64,000 bases of DNA, from positions 1,674,001 to 1,738,000 of the forward strand of contig JANATG010000010.1 in assembly GCA_029449235.1 (NCBI GenBank), written 5' to 3'. A program made the position numbers and the translations under genes. The DNA comes from Linnemannia schmuckeri. Taxonomy: Eukaryota; Mortierellomycota; Mortierellomycetes; Mortierellales; Mortierellaceae. Of this stretch, positions 13,001 through 25,282 are shown in pieces; the first letter of the stretch is position 1; each line of letters begins with the position of its first letter. A model generated the notes under the pieces. It did no database searches. It was not told where the DNA came from and worked only from the letters and a program-made list of their open reading frames with translations.

Positions 13001-14980
13001 TTTTTTTTCTCCTGCTTTTGTTGTGTTTCGGATTGCGCATGAGGGCTTTTTATATTTTATTTTGCAGGACTGTGCACATCCTGCATTGGGCACACACTTT
13101 GGTAGAGAGCCTCTTTGAATTAATTCACCCAATGCTTTTTTTTTTTTTTTTTTTCTGCGACATTTTTTTTTTTTTTGGTAGGCCCGATTGCGAGGATGCG
13201 CCACCAAAGTCTTAAGCGCAAGAGCTTGGGTCAACCCCTTGGACGGTCCAACTCCCATCAGAACCTCTACTCTGCCAGTATGCAGCAGCATGGTCACTCT
13301 CACCACTCGCATCATTCGCACCACCAGCAAGCACAGCAACAGCGGGACCATCACCACCATCATCACCATCATGGCCAGCACCAAAGCCAGCACCACCATT
13401 CTTCTCACCACCAGCATCAAAATCAGCACCGCGACCAGCAGCAGCATCCCATGTCGACCGCTCCCCGCGACCAACACCACCACAACCATCATCATTATCA
13501 GCAGCATCAAGATCTGAATGCGGCGTTACCTCCACCACCCAACAGCATGGGCATCAAGATGACCTGCTTCCCGAAAGCGCTCTCCAAGACTTCGACCCAC
13601 CCCTTCCCAACCACCAAGACCATGGATTCCTCGGAACATGTGGCCCTCCCACTCTCGCAGTGCTCCAAGATTGTGATTGAGATCCATCAACCCCGTAACG
13701 CTCAGGCCTACACCTCGGCTGTCTCTCTTATCCCCACTGGTACTGCTACTCAGCAGCAAGAACGCGTGGGTAGCAAGAAGGAGTCGGGACTCCCAGCTGA
13801 GTTGCGTAAGACGAGTGCGGCGGCTGCACGTCTGGCTCGTTCATCGTCGTCGATTATTGGACACCGTCGATCAGCTTCGAGGGATCTTGTCAGTTATGGA
13901 GCCTGCAAGAAGCGACGTGCGGATTCGGCTGATGATGCCAGTGGTCTTGGCCGGCCCGATAATGATCCTCTAGAAGAGGAGGACGAGGACGCAGAGCAGC
14001 AGCAGGAGGAGGAGGATGTCAACGAAGATGAGGATGAAAAGGTGCTGAGTTCTGTCTCAGAGGCTGCTGCTGCTGTGATCGCGGCCGCGACCACCCAGGC
14101 CAATAACAAGAAGACTGTTGATGTCGATGTCGAAGAAGAGCGGAGCAAACCCGAGATCTCCGACAATGCCGGTCCAGATGCGATCCAAGTCTTTGGAATC
14201 GACTACCTCGCCCAACACCAACAACCCGACAAGAAGTCTAGCGGTCTCCTCGGTCTCGGACTCGGCCTCCCCACATCTTCAACCCCATCTGTTGATAAGA
14301 CAGTGGATGCGCTGCAGGTCGCCAGAGCATCTTCGTATGTCGTCCTCGAGGACCAAAAGGAGATGGGCGTCGACTACTCTTTGTTCACAAGGGTTGAGAC
14401 AGCGGGCTGGAGGATCTTGATCCCTCCTAATGTGGTTGCTTCGTTCCGGTCTGAGGATTTTGGACTGATGTTGAAGCCCAAGGGGTTGTCGGATGTTGAC
14501 ATGCATGACCAGCATGATGCTGTCCCCGCTCATAAGCAGCAGGGGCAGAAGGAGGTGAGGAGAGAAGAGAACGAGGAACAAGATGAGCAGGAGGAGGAAG
14601 AGGAGGAAGTGTTGGCATTTGAGAATAACGAGGACGACGATGTGGGGACAGAGGGTGTTCGCAGAATCGCATTGAGGGATGACGATTCCCGGGTTGAGGA
14701 GAATGTTGCTGCTGTCAAGTCTGTCAGCTACTATCATCGTCACACCCATCACCACCAACACCACTCTCAACAACAGCACCACGTTGCGCAAGATTTGGAA
14801 ATGCAGGACGATGAGGAGGCAGTGGCGGTCGAGACCGTACCTGCGACAGCCTCGGTCTTGGTCCAACATCAATCACTACTACCATCGCATGAGGAAGAGC
14901 AGGGCCAGGAACAGAGTCAAGGACAGGAAGTTGTGAAGGAGACTGAGCAGGAAGGGGACATTGAGATGGATAGGGAGTGA
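10071..14980 (+). CDS. large low-complexity putative nuclear regulator with cysteine cluster, 3 exons, 1535 aa
   Basis: Exons are 10071-11031, 11143-12990 and 13182-14980 (phases 1 and 1), with donors GTAAAC and GTAAGT and acceptors GGCAG and GGTAG. The start is the first in-frame ATG (MLSALSQSS). Most of the protein is Ser, Gln, Asn, Pro and His rich. The only globular-looking part is residues about 293-350, where Cys305, 308, 310, 328 and 338 surround a basic segment with an RDG turn and LRFKC. This spacing recalls a small zinc ribbon of the kind found at the N-terminus of some transposases. The first intron splits the cluster at residue 320/321. Exon 3 opens with basic and poly-His tracts and later has acidic runs and a conserved-looking segment near residues 1310-1380 (VFGIDYLAQHQQ, YSLFTRVETAGWRILIPP). 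A nuclear or transcriptional role is inferred from composition. I cannot name the family. Confidence 0.72.
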
Positions 14981-16133
14981 AGGCGTGAAAAGGGGACTAA
15001 GCTCCGAACTACGGGGTAGTTCGCAATATACCATGGCAAATGGATGTTAACAATTGAGCCGCTGCAATCTCGATTGTTCTATGTATTCCATACCCCCCTA
15101 ACTTTTACCCCCTTCATGGTTCGCTTCCGAGATGAAGGCGTGTTGAGGCATCTAGACTATTAATTAAAATGCGCTGAACTTTTTTTTTTTTGCTTTTGTT
15201 TTTGTTTTTGTTTTCTTTGATTGTTGATGAGAGTTCATATTTGCTGCGATGAAATGAATGGAGCAGAGCAGCACTTTCTCGAATTGTTAAAATCAGATCT
15301 AGGCACAGTCAAATCCATTTACCCTTTGTCGTTTAAGAAAAAAGGCGCGTTCTGGGTATTTTCATTTCTCGCGTCCTCGTTGTTCTTTTCACAAAGGATA
15401 AGCTGTTTGTCTTTTGCATCCGAAACCCATTTTATATCCATGTCATGATAACAAGATGTTTGATTTTGAAATCTTTTTTTATTATGAATGGGGAGGAGTT
15501 AAGGAGCAAATGCTAGTGTTGTTACAAACAATTGAAAGAAGGAAATATGCAATAGAGGTACAAACAGAAGAAAAAAATTGAAGGAAAGGCAAACAAAAAA
15601 AATACAAAGAAAATAACTATGTGCAAGTAGCTCAACCTGGCCAGAGGGAGCGAAAGAAGGATGTATGTGCAAGTCGCATTCTTCTCGAACAAAGCGAAGA
15701 AGTAGCGTGAAACGTGAAAAAGAAAAAGAAAAAAAATGGAAAGCTCAACCTCAAAGGGAGCAAGAGAGGAGAATTGAATATATGGCTCGACTTGACCAGG
15801 AAGCGAAAAGAGGAAAAAGAAATGAGGAGGAAATACAAGAAGGTAAAGAGTGAAGAAAAAAAAAAAAAAAAAAAAAAAAAAGGACGAATGGGTACTACTC
15901 TTTTTTTGTGTGTTTTTTTGTGTGTGTGTTTTTTTTTTTTTTTTTTTTTTTCTTTTGTTTGTTTTCTGAATTTTTTTTTTTTTTTTTTTGTTTTTTGAGG
16001 ATTTTTTCAAGAGTGAATATGTGCAAAAAGAAAATGTCAAAGAGACGAGAAAAAAAAATCAACAACAGAAAAGAAGAAGGGAAGACGAACCAGAGCAACT
16101 GATCTTTCCTGATCGACCCTGGGATAGGCGAGC
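14981..16133. other. convergent intergenic region with long A and T tracts
   Basis: This lies between the 3' ends of a plus-strand and a minus-strand gene. It has no protein-like frame. From 15840 to 15990 it holds an A tract of over 20 nt followed by several T tracts of 17-21 nt, which could pair as a long A/T hairpin in RNA. Both flanking genes probably terminate here. Confidence 0.6.
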
Positions 16134-18531
16134 CTATTTTCGCGAGCGACGCGGCTTGGCGATGGCTCGTCCAGGTGGCATAACAACAACTGGGGTGATG
16201 GATGGGGTTTTGGTTCTCATACGGGCGATTGGGCGTCCAGGCGGCATGACAATTGGGTTGATAGATTTGGAGTTTGAAGGGCTGGTCGAGGTAGTATCAG
16301 TGGCAGAGGCTGTTGTCGAAATGGTCAACGGAGCGGGCTTGAAAGCCGAGGCCGTGGTTGTGGCCGGGACGGTCGATGTGGCTGACGCAACTGACATGGC
16401 CGGCTTGATTAAAGTAATGTCCATGGGCCTCGAGTTCATGGCTGAAGTTGACAAGGCGAACTTCAAACTAGGCGTGACAGCCGACGGCGCGAAGTTGATA
16501 TCAGGCTTACTGGTCGTGGTCAACGAAGTGGGACACTTGAAGGAGAATGCCGCAGCAGGTGTTGTTGGATGCCGGGCTATGGGCGAAGCATGAGAGGCGA
16601 GGGTGGTTCCGGCGCCGAATGCAGTAGGGGCAGAAGCCGAGTGGGGTGGGGCGGAGAGGCGAGGGAAAGTCACGATAGCTGGTGTGGGAGGTGGGGTTGG
16701 AAGTGGTGTCTCCTGTTGGGTCTTCTTCTCCTGAGCTGGCTTACCACCCTCGATGCTGAGAATTAAGTCCGCAGCAAGAGACGAAAAATCGTCGTCATCC
16801 TCGTCGTCCTCGTCAGATTCCTGGCAGTTGTCATCATGCGTATCAGGAGCTGGGGTCTTGGAGGCGATCGAAGTAGGGAAGACCGTGTCAACATCAAAAG
16901 TAGAGGTCTTGGGAAGGCCAAACGCAACGTCGTCCCTTGCAGGGGCTGTAGGTGTAGGAGTAGCAACGATCAGTGGTGCCTCGCACTGAATGTGCTCCTC
17001 TTGTACCGACTGGCCGTCCTCGATAATGGCGATCAAGTCATCAGCCATCGACGAAAAGTCCTCGTCGTCTTCATCGTTCTTGTCAGACTCTTTGCCACTA
17101 TCATCAGACTTCGTAATGTCCTCGATAGTCTCCGTGTTCTTGGCTTCATGCGCATGATAGGCAGGGGCCTCAGATGCATTCGGAGACGGAATGATGACAT
17201 CGTCCACACGGATAGTGGGCTTGGGAATGAAGGCGATAGACGCAGTGGAGCCATGAATGGAGGCTGCAGCCTTGGACATGGCAGCAACGGAACTCCCGAT
17301 GTTGACAGCGGTTGGGGCTTGGACTGGAGTCTTAGTGGTACCTTCGGCAGGCACTGCAGTCGTAATATACTCGGAAGCAAGGGTCTTGTGGTCGTCGACA
17401 TGGCCAGGGGAATTCATCTTGGAAGAATCCACGGTGGCGGCGTTATTAGCGTCGACAGTGGCAGTCATGACCATGGATGCACCCAAAGCGTGGGTGATCT
17501 CCTTGGCGTTGCCGAGTGTGGCGTTGCCGAGTGTGGCGTTCTATTGAAGGCATAGTCAGAAAAGTCAAGAAATTAGTCATCTTGATTAGCACGTTCAACG
17601 CTTTCTTTCTTTATCCTCATTTCCACTTTGAACAGTAGAAAACAGCAAACAAATTGTTACCTGCTCCCTGTCCCAGTATTTTCTCATTTCCCGGTCAACC
17701 TCTTGCTGGACCTCAAGATTGAAGCCCCATCTTGAATGGTAAGGGTAGGGCGCCGCGTTATTGACGCGTGGGATCGATGTCCACTTTGGAAAGGGGACCA
17801 AAGCGCATGGCGCTGGGGCTGGTGCTGGAGTTGATACGTTCTGGCAGGGAGTGGACACCTCAGGGATGTTGTACTTTTTGTCGTCCGCTGCTGAGGCCTA
17901 GAGGGAGAAATAAATCAAGGGGCAGTACATTAGAAGAAAGTACAGAAAGCAGCATGAGCAAAAGGCATTAAGAAAACGATAGACTGTTTGTGTCCTTATC
18001 GAGGGTGGTTCCTTACCTGCGGTTCAGAGTCCTCTGTCATCCCTCCACAGATCCAGGCAACAAAGGCGGAGAACAGTTTTTCGGGAAACGACTATGGCAA
18101 GAAAAGTCAAAAGAAGGCGGAGCAGAAGACGAAAAAATGGAAAAGATGTTAGTATTTACTATTGTAATTTATAAGTGACCAGACCAGCTCAACTGTAACG
18201 AGGTCGCCATGTGTAAAGAGGAAAACAAAAGAGCAAAAAAAGGCGCGCATACATAAACTGATTGACAACTCGCAACCAGCAAGTCACTCCTTTCTGGAGG
18301 AGGGTGGGGGAGGGTGGCGAATGAATCGTTGAAACTCACCTTAGGGGCAGATGGGGCTGGTGCTTTCTTGTCCACGTGTTTGTCCGTGAGAGTGTCCTTT
18401 GGGTCCAGTCCGAGAATGGGAGCCCGGAGGCCATGATAACTTGAGTCGCGGTTTCGAAGTCCGTCAAGCGCCTCTTCGCGCTCCTTCCGCGCCCTCATAC
18501 GAGAAATGTGAGTAGGGTATTCTCCAATCAT
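16134..18531 (-). CDS. uncharacterised protein with duplicated acidic module, 4 exons, 636 aa
   Basis: Minus-strand exons are 18531-18340, 18091-18017, 17897-17661 and 17540-16134, all phase 0, with clean GTGAGT, GTAAGG and GTAACA donors. The first in-frame ATG gives MIGEYPTHISRM. The N-terminal third has a charged helix (RKEREEALDGLRNRD), then FPEKLFSAFVAWICGG and a WGFNLEVQQEVDREMRKYW helix. The long last exon is Ala, Thr and Pro rich. A duplicated module lies at residues about 323-351 and 413-441: acidic residues, then FSSMADDLIAIIEDG or FSSLAADLILSIEGG. The C-terminus repeats MPPGR-IA followed by basic residues twice, which may be a nuclear or nucleic-acid-binding tail. A heptad duplication (NATLG twice) sits at the start of exon 4. 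I do not recognise the family; cytosolic or nuclear location is inferred from the lack of a signal peptide and membrane spans. Confidence 0.68.
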
Positions 18532-21500
18532 CGTGAGGGTGTTCGCGTACGAGTGAGGATGTAGGTTGTTGTTGTTGCTGTTATTGTTATTGTTGTTACT
18601 GTTACTGATGAGTTGTTTGTTGCTTCTGTGGATGTGCACAGGCGATGGATGACTCTGGGAAAAGCTATTTGTTGAGTCCTTGTCTGAGTCGCGTGTGTGT
18701 CGCGTGTGTGTCGCGAGTCTTGATTGTTGTAGTGATGAAAGTACGCGTGTGGGCGTATGTGTATGTGTGTTTGGGAGAGATGTTTAACGAGAAGGTAAGG
18801 AAAGAGAGGAGTAGAAGAAGAAGGAGTGCTTTTGAAAGGAGGGAGAGGGAGTCGAGCTGATAGCTTAAGAGCGCGTAAAAGGATAAGGGTGAAGAATGAA
18901 GAAGAGGAATGAAAAAAAAAGCGAAGCAGAAAACGAACGGAAATACTTCCTTTGCCACCGAAATGTGGTCAGTGACGTAATCGTCAAATAGAGGTCGTGC
19001 AATTAAATAAATTGAACATTTTTTTTTAGGCACACAAACACCTTGTCGCAAAGCGCCTTTTGATCCTATCCGACAAACAACAATAAATATCCTGTCCAAC
19101 CACACCCTTGACGGCACTAGACGAACCAGCAATGGTTCTGCTATGCATTGAAAACACTATTCGTGCGAATCTCTCTAAATGCGACAATCAGATAACCCTC
19201 TATGCCTCTATTCAAGTTGAACAATCCCCTTCCCACCTCCACGTAATTGGGTCCTTAAGATGCCAGGTCCAGAGGGTGATAACTCAAACGAGACCAGTCT
19301 CCAGTTACAAGAGAAAGGCGTGCTGTAGCGTTCGATGTTGAGTGCTGTGTTTTGTCCCTTTTTTCTCTTGCATCATCCAAATCTGAACTGCTTCTACGTT
19401 CTTCTTCCTCCACTCCTCTCACTCTTCGGGACGAAATTGTTAGCTTTTGTCTATTTCTGCTCGTATTATCCAACGGTCGGCAAGGGGGTTGCTTGTTGGC
19501 AAACCACTTTGCACAATGACCAAGGCGACAAGAAGAGCATCCGAAAAGATGCAAAGCACGCGTCCTTACATTCTCATTTGTAGTTTTGCTCACTGATTGG
19601 AGGGGTCTAGGTCTTAAGAAACCAAAAAGGCTAGCAAGGAAGGAAGGAGAGAGAGGCGTTGCTAGGGTGTGCGTTCCTTTTTTCACGTTTCAGGAACAGG
19701 GTTTGCATTTTTGTTCGGGTTCATGCATTTTTGAAGCTACATTTATTTTCACAGCATACATTTTTGACATCCCCTCATCTACCCCTCCTTCTCCAACATT
19801 TTTCACGCCCGTCAACTGGTTATCCTCATCATCCCTCTTTTTATTTTACTCGTTGAATGGTCAGCCCCCATTCCCCCTTCTTTCGATTCCGTGGCTGGAT
19901 TCGTTTTTTCTTGGCTGTCTCTCTGTCTCCGTTTTCTTATTGCTCTGAGGGATTAATGAAGAGAATTGACAGAAGGTTTTTAGGGGAGTGCTGCATTGGT
20001 CGAGTCGAGTAAAAGTGAAGCAATAAATAAAAAAGCGAAAGTCGAAGGAGAGATGAGTAGACTTGGGAACAAGAATGTATGAGACTGACCCTAAAATACA
20101 CGTTTAGGGGGTCCTATTCGAAAAGGATTACAAGAGCTGCGCGCGCATGTACCATTCCCGTCCCACACGCCACAGTTGCATGTTAAGAGAATCGGACTCT
20201 TACACTTTCTTTTCTTTGTGTCACTTTTTTTTTTTTTTTTTTTAGTTTTCTAACCCACAAAACACATAGTTTGACGAGCAACGAAGAAACATAAGCCAGG
20301 GAGAAAGAAACATAAGCAAGAGAGGAGCTCAATGCAAGGACTTGCGACGAAATGCGCTTGAGCGAACGGTTGGATTTCAGCATGAACGAACGGACCCCTT
20401 ATGTTTTGTTGTTAGGTCGTTGGTGTTTTATGATTTTCCAGAACCGTGCATTTTGCATTTTTTCTTCACTGTGTTGTTGTCAACAATAAAACAGTGGAGG
20501 AAGGGCGCAAAACAGATCGATCTTTACCCCTTCTCTCCTCCCTTCCGAGATGGGGGATGGTCAAATTGGCACGTTTTCAGGGGAAGGAGGAAGTGGAGTG
20601 GAAAAAGGGGGTTTGCTGTTATTGCTTTCGACCATTGTTGGTATTGATTATGAAGGAAGGGTAAGGAAGGGATGGAAGATGAGCTGAGTCAGTGGATCGG
20701 GTGTATTGTTCTCCTTCTAGACCATATATTTGTTTTTTTTTGCGTTGCATCGTTCTTGGTTGGTTTAGGTGTTGTTGTTCCTGCAGAATAAAAAGAGCGC
20801 TGAAGGGGCGGAAAGGAAGAGAGTAAGAGGCATGGAGAAGGGTAATATACGCGAAAATGGAAATGAGAGCAACAAATAAGCGCAGTGTCGATTTGCTTGA
20901 TAAGGCGTCCTTGCCCTCTGTTCCTGCACGTTCACTCAAAAAAAAGGACAGAGGATGTGAAGGAAGGGAAATTGAGGTGAGCAATTGATAAATATGTTTT
21001 TTCTTTACGGTCAATTAAGGTGGTAAACGAGAGCTGAGAGGGGGCATGGGCCATGGGTTGAGAGTTGGGGGTCGAGTAGGAACGGTTTGGGCCAAAACAC
21101 TTGCCCGACAACAACAAACCAAATCATGGTCTGGATCTCTATCCTGCCTTGATTTGAACGATGTCACTTGTCCGTTGGATGATATCGACCTTTGAAGGGC
21201 TGGAGCTGGATGTATTTGTCCATGCCTTTGTGTGTCCGTTACTCAACCTAGAGTTGCTTGTTGCAATGAACTGACCATATCCATTGTCCAGCTGATATGC
21301 GCGCCTCATTTTACATAAATACTGACACCCTCGGCACCACTTCTCAAAAAGAGGGAGAAGAGATAAAGGGAGTGAACAATCGTTATACTTCTTTTCTATT
21401 ACTCCAGTTTCCCACCACCTTGCAACCACTTCTTCATATTTTACTCCCCGTTCCACCCTCGCCTCACTCTTACCTTTTTCGTTCACACTTATATCCCATT

Positions 21501-21741
21501 TACTCTACTCAATTATCAGCTCCGCATCCCTTTCCTGTCTACAACCCTATTCTTCTTTTTCGCCAATACGCGCAAACTACAACTATTCTCCTCTTTCATT
21601 TACTTTGCCACCACACGCAATCACCTTGTACAATTTTTGCACTCAACGCATCACCTTTTTCGCCTCCATTTTCACCACTAATCAATAACGCAGCAACCAT
21701 CCGCTCTGTCTCCTTACCCTCTCCCTCCGACACACACCAAC
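18532..21741. other. 3.2 kb divergent intergenic region, no gene supported
   Basis: This lies between two divergent genes. The left end carries trinucleotide-like repeats (about 18560-18610, Asn-rich in translation) that belong to the 5' leader of the minus-strand gene. The right end, from about 21340 to 21741, is C+T rich on the plus strand and fits the leader of the plus-strand gene at 21742. A T tract lies at about 20226-20243. No frame in between looks like protein. Confidence 0.5.
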
Positions 21742-23098
21742 ATGTCAACGATCGTTCCGAACGCAGGCATCGTGGTCTCTGCAGATTCCAGGAAAGTGCC
21801 CGATGTCGATGGTAAGTTTCCCTCGTCCCTAAATTCATTTATCCCTTTGAACCCTTTTTTTTCTTCACTAACTGACCTCGGCTCCACTCGCCTTCTTCTC
21901 CACCTCCTTGAATCAATTCCTTCTCCCCCTTACTTTCATTTTAACCCGCGTTCAGAAACGATCTCACTCCTGGTGTCGCTGGGATGCATTACCCTCATGT
22001 CAACCCTATTCGGACGTAAGACAGCGGGCACAAAGCTGACTAACATCAACTATGCGCGCGGGCTGGTCATTGCGCTATACCTAGTCTCGTGGTTGTTCTC
22101 CTTCATGGCCACCCAACTCGTCCAGACCAACGACTACAACATTGTTTCATGTGTGATCTCGATCTACACCTGCATTGCGCTCTATGCAGGGTCCAAGATC
22201 ATCATTTACCTTTTTCTTATGGAGAAGGTATACGTTGTCACCGCCATCGGGCTTACCCGATCCAACTTCTGGGTAGGTTGAGCCTTTGTTTTGTCTCTTC
22301 AGTTGACTCTGACCGCTTTCGTTGCCTTATAGACGGTAAAAAACCTAATGTTCTCGCTCTTCCATACATCACGCAACCTTTATGAAGATGTACAAGATCA
22401 ATTTGATATTGATGTGCCCATACTTTGCGATCGTCGCTCTGATGGTCATCTTTCGAGTTCATCACCTCAACGAGAAGGGCGAATGTCACATCGGCCTCCT
22501 CCGCCCCGCCGCTCTACCACTCATCCTCTACGACATGTTCCTCTCCGTCTGGCTAACGGGTCTCTTCATCCGACCTCTCGTCAGCTCGAAATCCATGCTC
22601 CAAGGCCCCTCCAAGGGTCGTCTCCGCGATGTCGCCCGGAGGACTCTGGTCGGTGCCCTGGTGGCGCTACTCCTCAGTTCTGCCAACATTTTCACGCTGG
22701 TATACTTTGAGGGTAATGAACGCGGGCTTGTCTGTCTGTCCTGCTGTACTGCCGATGTGACGCTAAATGCGATTACTATCCACTGGGTAACTTCCCGTGG
22801 TGCTTCGCAGATGGACGAGACTGAGTATGAGAAACAAGGCGACGGTGCATACCGTGGTCCCAGTCATGGTCATGGGGGTGGCGGCGGATATGTCTCACAT
22901 CGTTTGATGTCCTTCTCTGAGAAGCAGGTTGGACCTGTGGAATCCCATATCACTGTTGAAGCATATGTGGATGAATTTCATTCGAATTCCTTTCTCAACA
23001 AGGACAACAACAACAATAATAATGATAGTAAGAGTTCTAGTTCTGGTGGTAGTGGTAGTGGTGGTAGGAATAGCGTCCCAAATCGTGTCATCATTTGA
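21742..23098 (+). CDS. predicted seven-transmembrane protein, paralogue A, 3 exons, 365 aa
   Basis: Exons are 21742-21811, 21956-22272 and 22388-23098 (phase 1 then 0). An acceptor candidate at 22332 would break the frame and was not used. The N-terminus (23 residues) differs from paralogues B and C. Then come seven hydrophobic spans matching theirs, with the shared loops GRKTAGTK and INYARGLVIALY before span 2, LFLMEKVYVV after span 3, GPSKGRLRDVARRTL before span 6, and CCTADVTLNAITIHWVTSR at span 7. The cytosolic tail keeps EKQVGPVESHITVEAYVDEF and ends in an Asn/Ser/Gly run. Topology and the Glu-Lys-Val-Tyr motif after span 3 recall G-protein-coupled receptors, but I cannot tie it to a known class; a transporter or scaffold is possible. 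It is the most divergent of the three copies. Confidence 0.82.
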
Positions 23099-24595
23099 TT
23101 TTAGCCCTTTTGTTTGATCGATCGATGCGTCCATGCTTTTCCACCTTGTTATCTTCCTTTTCCCGTTTTTCTAGCTGCTACGCGGAGACTACCGTAGGAA
23201 CGAGCTTGTTGTTTTCTTTTATTTTTGTTGCTTTATTTTTTTGCGCGCATGCACCTCTTCCCTTTTTATTTCCAGTTCTGCCAGGCACAAAAAAAATAGT
23301 CAAAAACGAGAGGACCCAGTACCCCATCCAGTTTAATAATACCTGTTTTTATACGATTGTACACACATACCTTTTGATGTTGATAGCAGTTTGACGAGTA
23401 AAAAAATGCGTTTCCTGTACCTGTGATGGTTTGCCAAGCAAGGCGAACGAAGGAAAAGAAAACAGAAAAGAGATAAAAGGTGGAAAGGAATTGAAGGATG
23501 CGGCTGTTGGAGAATGAGAAGATACGAAAGGTGATTGATCGGGGGACGGTCTACAATGCAAAAAGTAGGGAAGGGCGGAAGGAGAAAAAAATAAGCGTGG
23601 AAAGCCAAGGAAAGCCAAGCATAAGCTCATATATGCCTTTGGGTGTGAGAAGGGAAGGAGAAAGGAAGGTTTACCCTTCTTTTGCATAAGAGTTACCCAC
23701 GAGTCGGCTGTGGAGAAGTCTAGTTCTCACGGAAGCAAGATCTGTACGTGCTGGCATTCATTTTGTCCATAAGTGCGCACACTTAGAAAAATCGACCGAG
23801 ACTGCCTTCCTGGTCACGTTCTTCTTTTCTTCTTTTCCACGCCAGAAAAAAAGAAGGATCTGCCCGAGCAGGAGGAGGGACTACAAAGGGGTTGAAAAAA
23901 GAAAGAAGAAAAAAAGAAGGAAAGCTATGAATAGGGTTGTTTATTTCGTTATGCTTGTCCTTTTACGAGTAAGCTTATTTTGTGTTGTCCGAAAGTACTC
24001 TCCCTTCTCCCATTGCTTGGCTGCGTGGCTTTTGCTTGGCGTGCCAAGAAAATCGTTAATGAAAAAATTTCATGTCTCGCATCCAAGTGACTGCTTCTGC
24101 TCTCCCACCCACTTCCATTCTACCCTTCCACCCTCACCCTGTCCCTTCTCCCTAAAATGAATCCAGCCGTGTTGCACAGAATGTTCAAAAAGAAATGTGG
24201 CAGAGACGGAGGAGATGAAGAGGGGCGGAGAGGCAATTTTACATGAGTAGGAGACATCTTTGACTTTCTGTTCTTGGCAAGCCAAGAAAAAACAAGTTTG
24301 ATTTTGTTTTTGTGTGCTCTTTGTGTGTCGACAATGACGATAGTGCACATACACAAATACACATACACACATGCAAAAGGAAACAACAGCGGATCGGAAT
24401 TGGTTTGTGCGTCTTTTACCCCATTGACGTTTCTGTCTCTTTTTCTTATATAAACACCGGCATTCCCCTCGTTTTCTGATGATCATTATCCAGAAACACA
24501 ACAACTCAAAGCAACAACAGCACTAGTTTAGAAAACACAGAAACAACTGCAACTTTCAATTGATTAACAACAACCACAGCTACAACAACAACAAG
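23099..24595. other. 1.5 kb intergenic region
   Basis: This holds the 3' end of paralogue A and the promoter of the cysteine-rich gene. No frame looks like protein. A core TATA box near the right end is listed separately. Confidence 0.6.
24447..24454 (+). promoter_or_regulatory. TATA box of the cysteine-rich gene
   Basis: TATATAAA lies about 142 nt upstream of the ATG at 24596, followed by a C/T-rich stretch and then an A/C-rich leader. It is the clearest core promoter in the window; most other genes here show only pyrimidine-rich leaders. Confidence 0.7.
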
Positions 24596-25282
24596 ATGGC
24601 CCTCACTACCAACTACTCCAGCTCAATTGCTCGCAGCACCATCTCCTCCATCTCCTCCAACAACTCTACAACAAAGAAGATGTCCGTCAAACCCTGCGTC
24701 GCCAAGGGCCACCGTGAGTGTGTCCAGGGGTTCATCCGTGACCGCTGCTGCAAATGCACCAAGGGGGCTGTCCCCTGCGGCATGTGCCCCACCAACCCTT
24801 CCTCATCCAACTCTTGCATCTTCTGCGTCGACGGTCGCAAGGAATGCGACGACTGCTACGGTGCTGGATTCGTCCAACGCATCTGCCGCGACTGTATCAG
24901 GGAACACTACCGCCAGCAGCAGCAGCAGTCCAAGACGGTAGTCTCGAACTTGTCCGAGTCCTTTCTTCAGGCGACCATGGGGTTCGTCAAGGGTGTCCAT
25001 TCCCAGACTATCCATAGAACTCTTTCTCAAGAGCAGAAGCAACGATCGGGCAGCACGGTTTCTCTTCCCGAGTCCATTGCTTCTTCTGAACACTCCACCG
25101 CATCCGCTCCTTCGCCTTCTCGTAGTGGATCCAAGGGAGGATTCTTGAGGCGATTGAGCATTGATCACGAGCGTGCCACCGCCTCTCCTTCTGCTACAGC
25201 CTCCCCCTCCTCCCCTTCTTCCCCTAGCAAGAAGTCGCATCGCCGCAAGTGGTCCTGGTCTTCCATCTTGACCGCCGCCTAA
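24596..25282 (+). CDS. small cysteine-rich CxxC protein, intronless, 228 aa
   Basis: A single exon starts at the first in-frame ATG (MALTTNYSSS); an open frame extends upstream but has no ATG. Residues 34-100 hold 13 cysteines at 34, 42, 51, 52, 54, 61, 64, 74, 77, 84, 87, 97 and 100, mostly as CxxC pairs. One pair reads CDDCYGAGF, close to the CxxCxGxG repeat of DnaJ-type zinc fingers, so a compact multi-zinc fold is likely. After it come a Gln run and a Ser-rich tail with a basic end (SKKSHRRKWSWSSIL) and a possible phosphosite region (RRLSIDH). No signal peptide or membrane span is visible. A TATA box lies upstream and AATAAA at 25468-25473 downstream. The TATA plus no-intron structure suggests inducible high expression. 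The exact function is unknown. Confidence 0.78.
   Translation: MALTTNYSSSIARSTISSISSNNSTTKKMSVKPCVAKGHRECVQGFIRDRCCKCTKGAVPCGMCPTNPSSSNSCIFCVDGRKECDDCYGAGFVQRICRDCIREHYRQQQQQSKTVVSNLSESFLQATMGFVKGVHSQTIHRTLSQEQKQRSGSTVSLPESIASSEHSTASAPSPSRSGSKGGFLRRLSIDHERATASPSATASPSSPSSPSKKSHRRKWSWSSILTAA

Noticed and set aside
13968..14872. Long minus-strand frames opposite the low-complexity gene
   Set aside because: They are antisense shadows of Glu/Asp- and His-coding repeats in the plus-strand exon.
22332..22387. Alternative acceptor at the end of intron 2 of 7TM paralogue A
   Set aside because: Using TAG just before 22332 shifts the frame and destroys span 4; the acceptor at 22386-22387 matches paralogues B and C.
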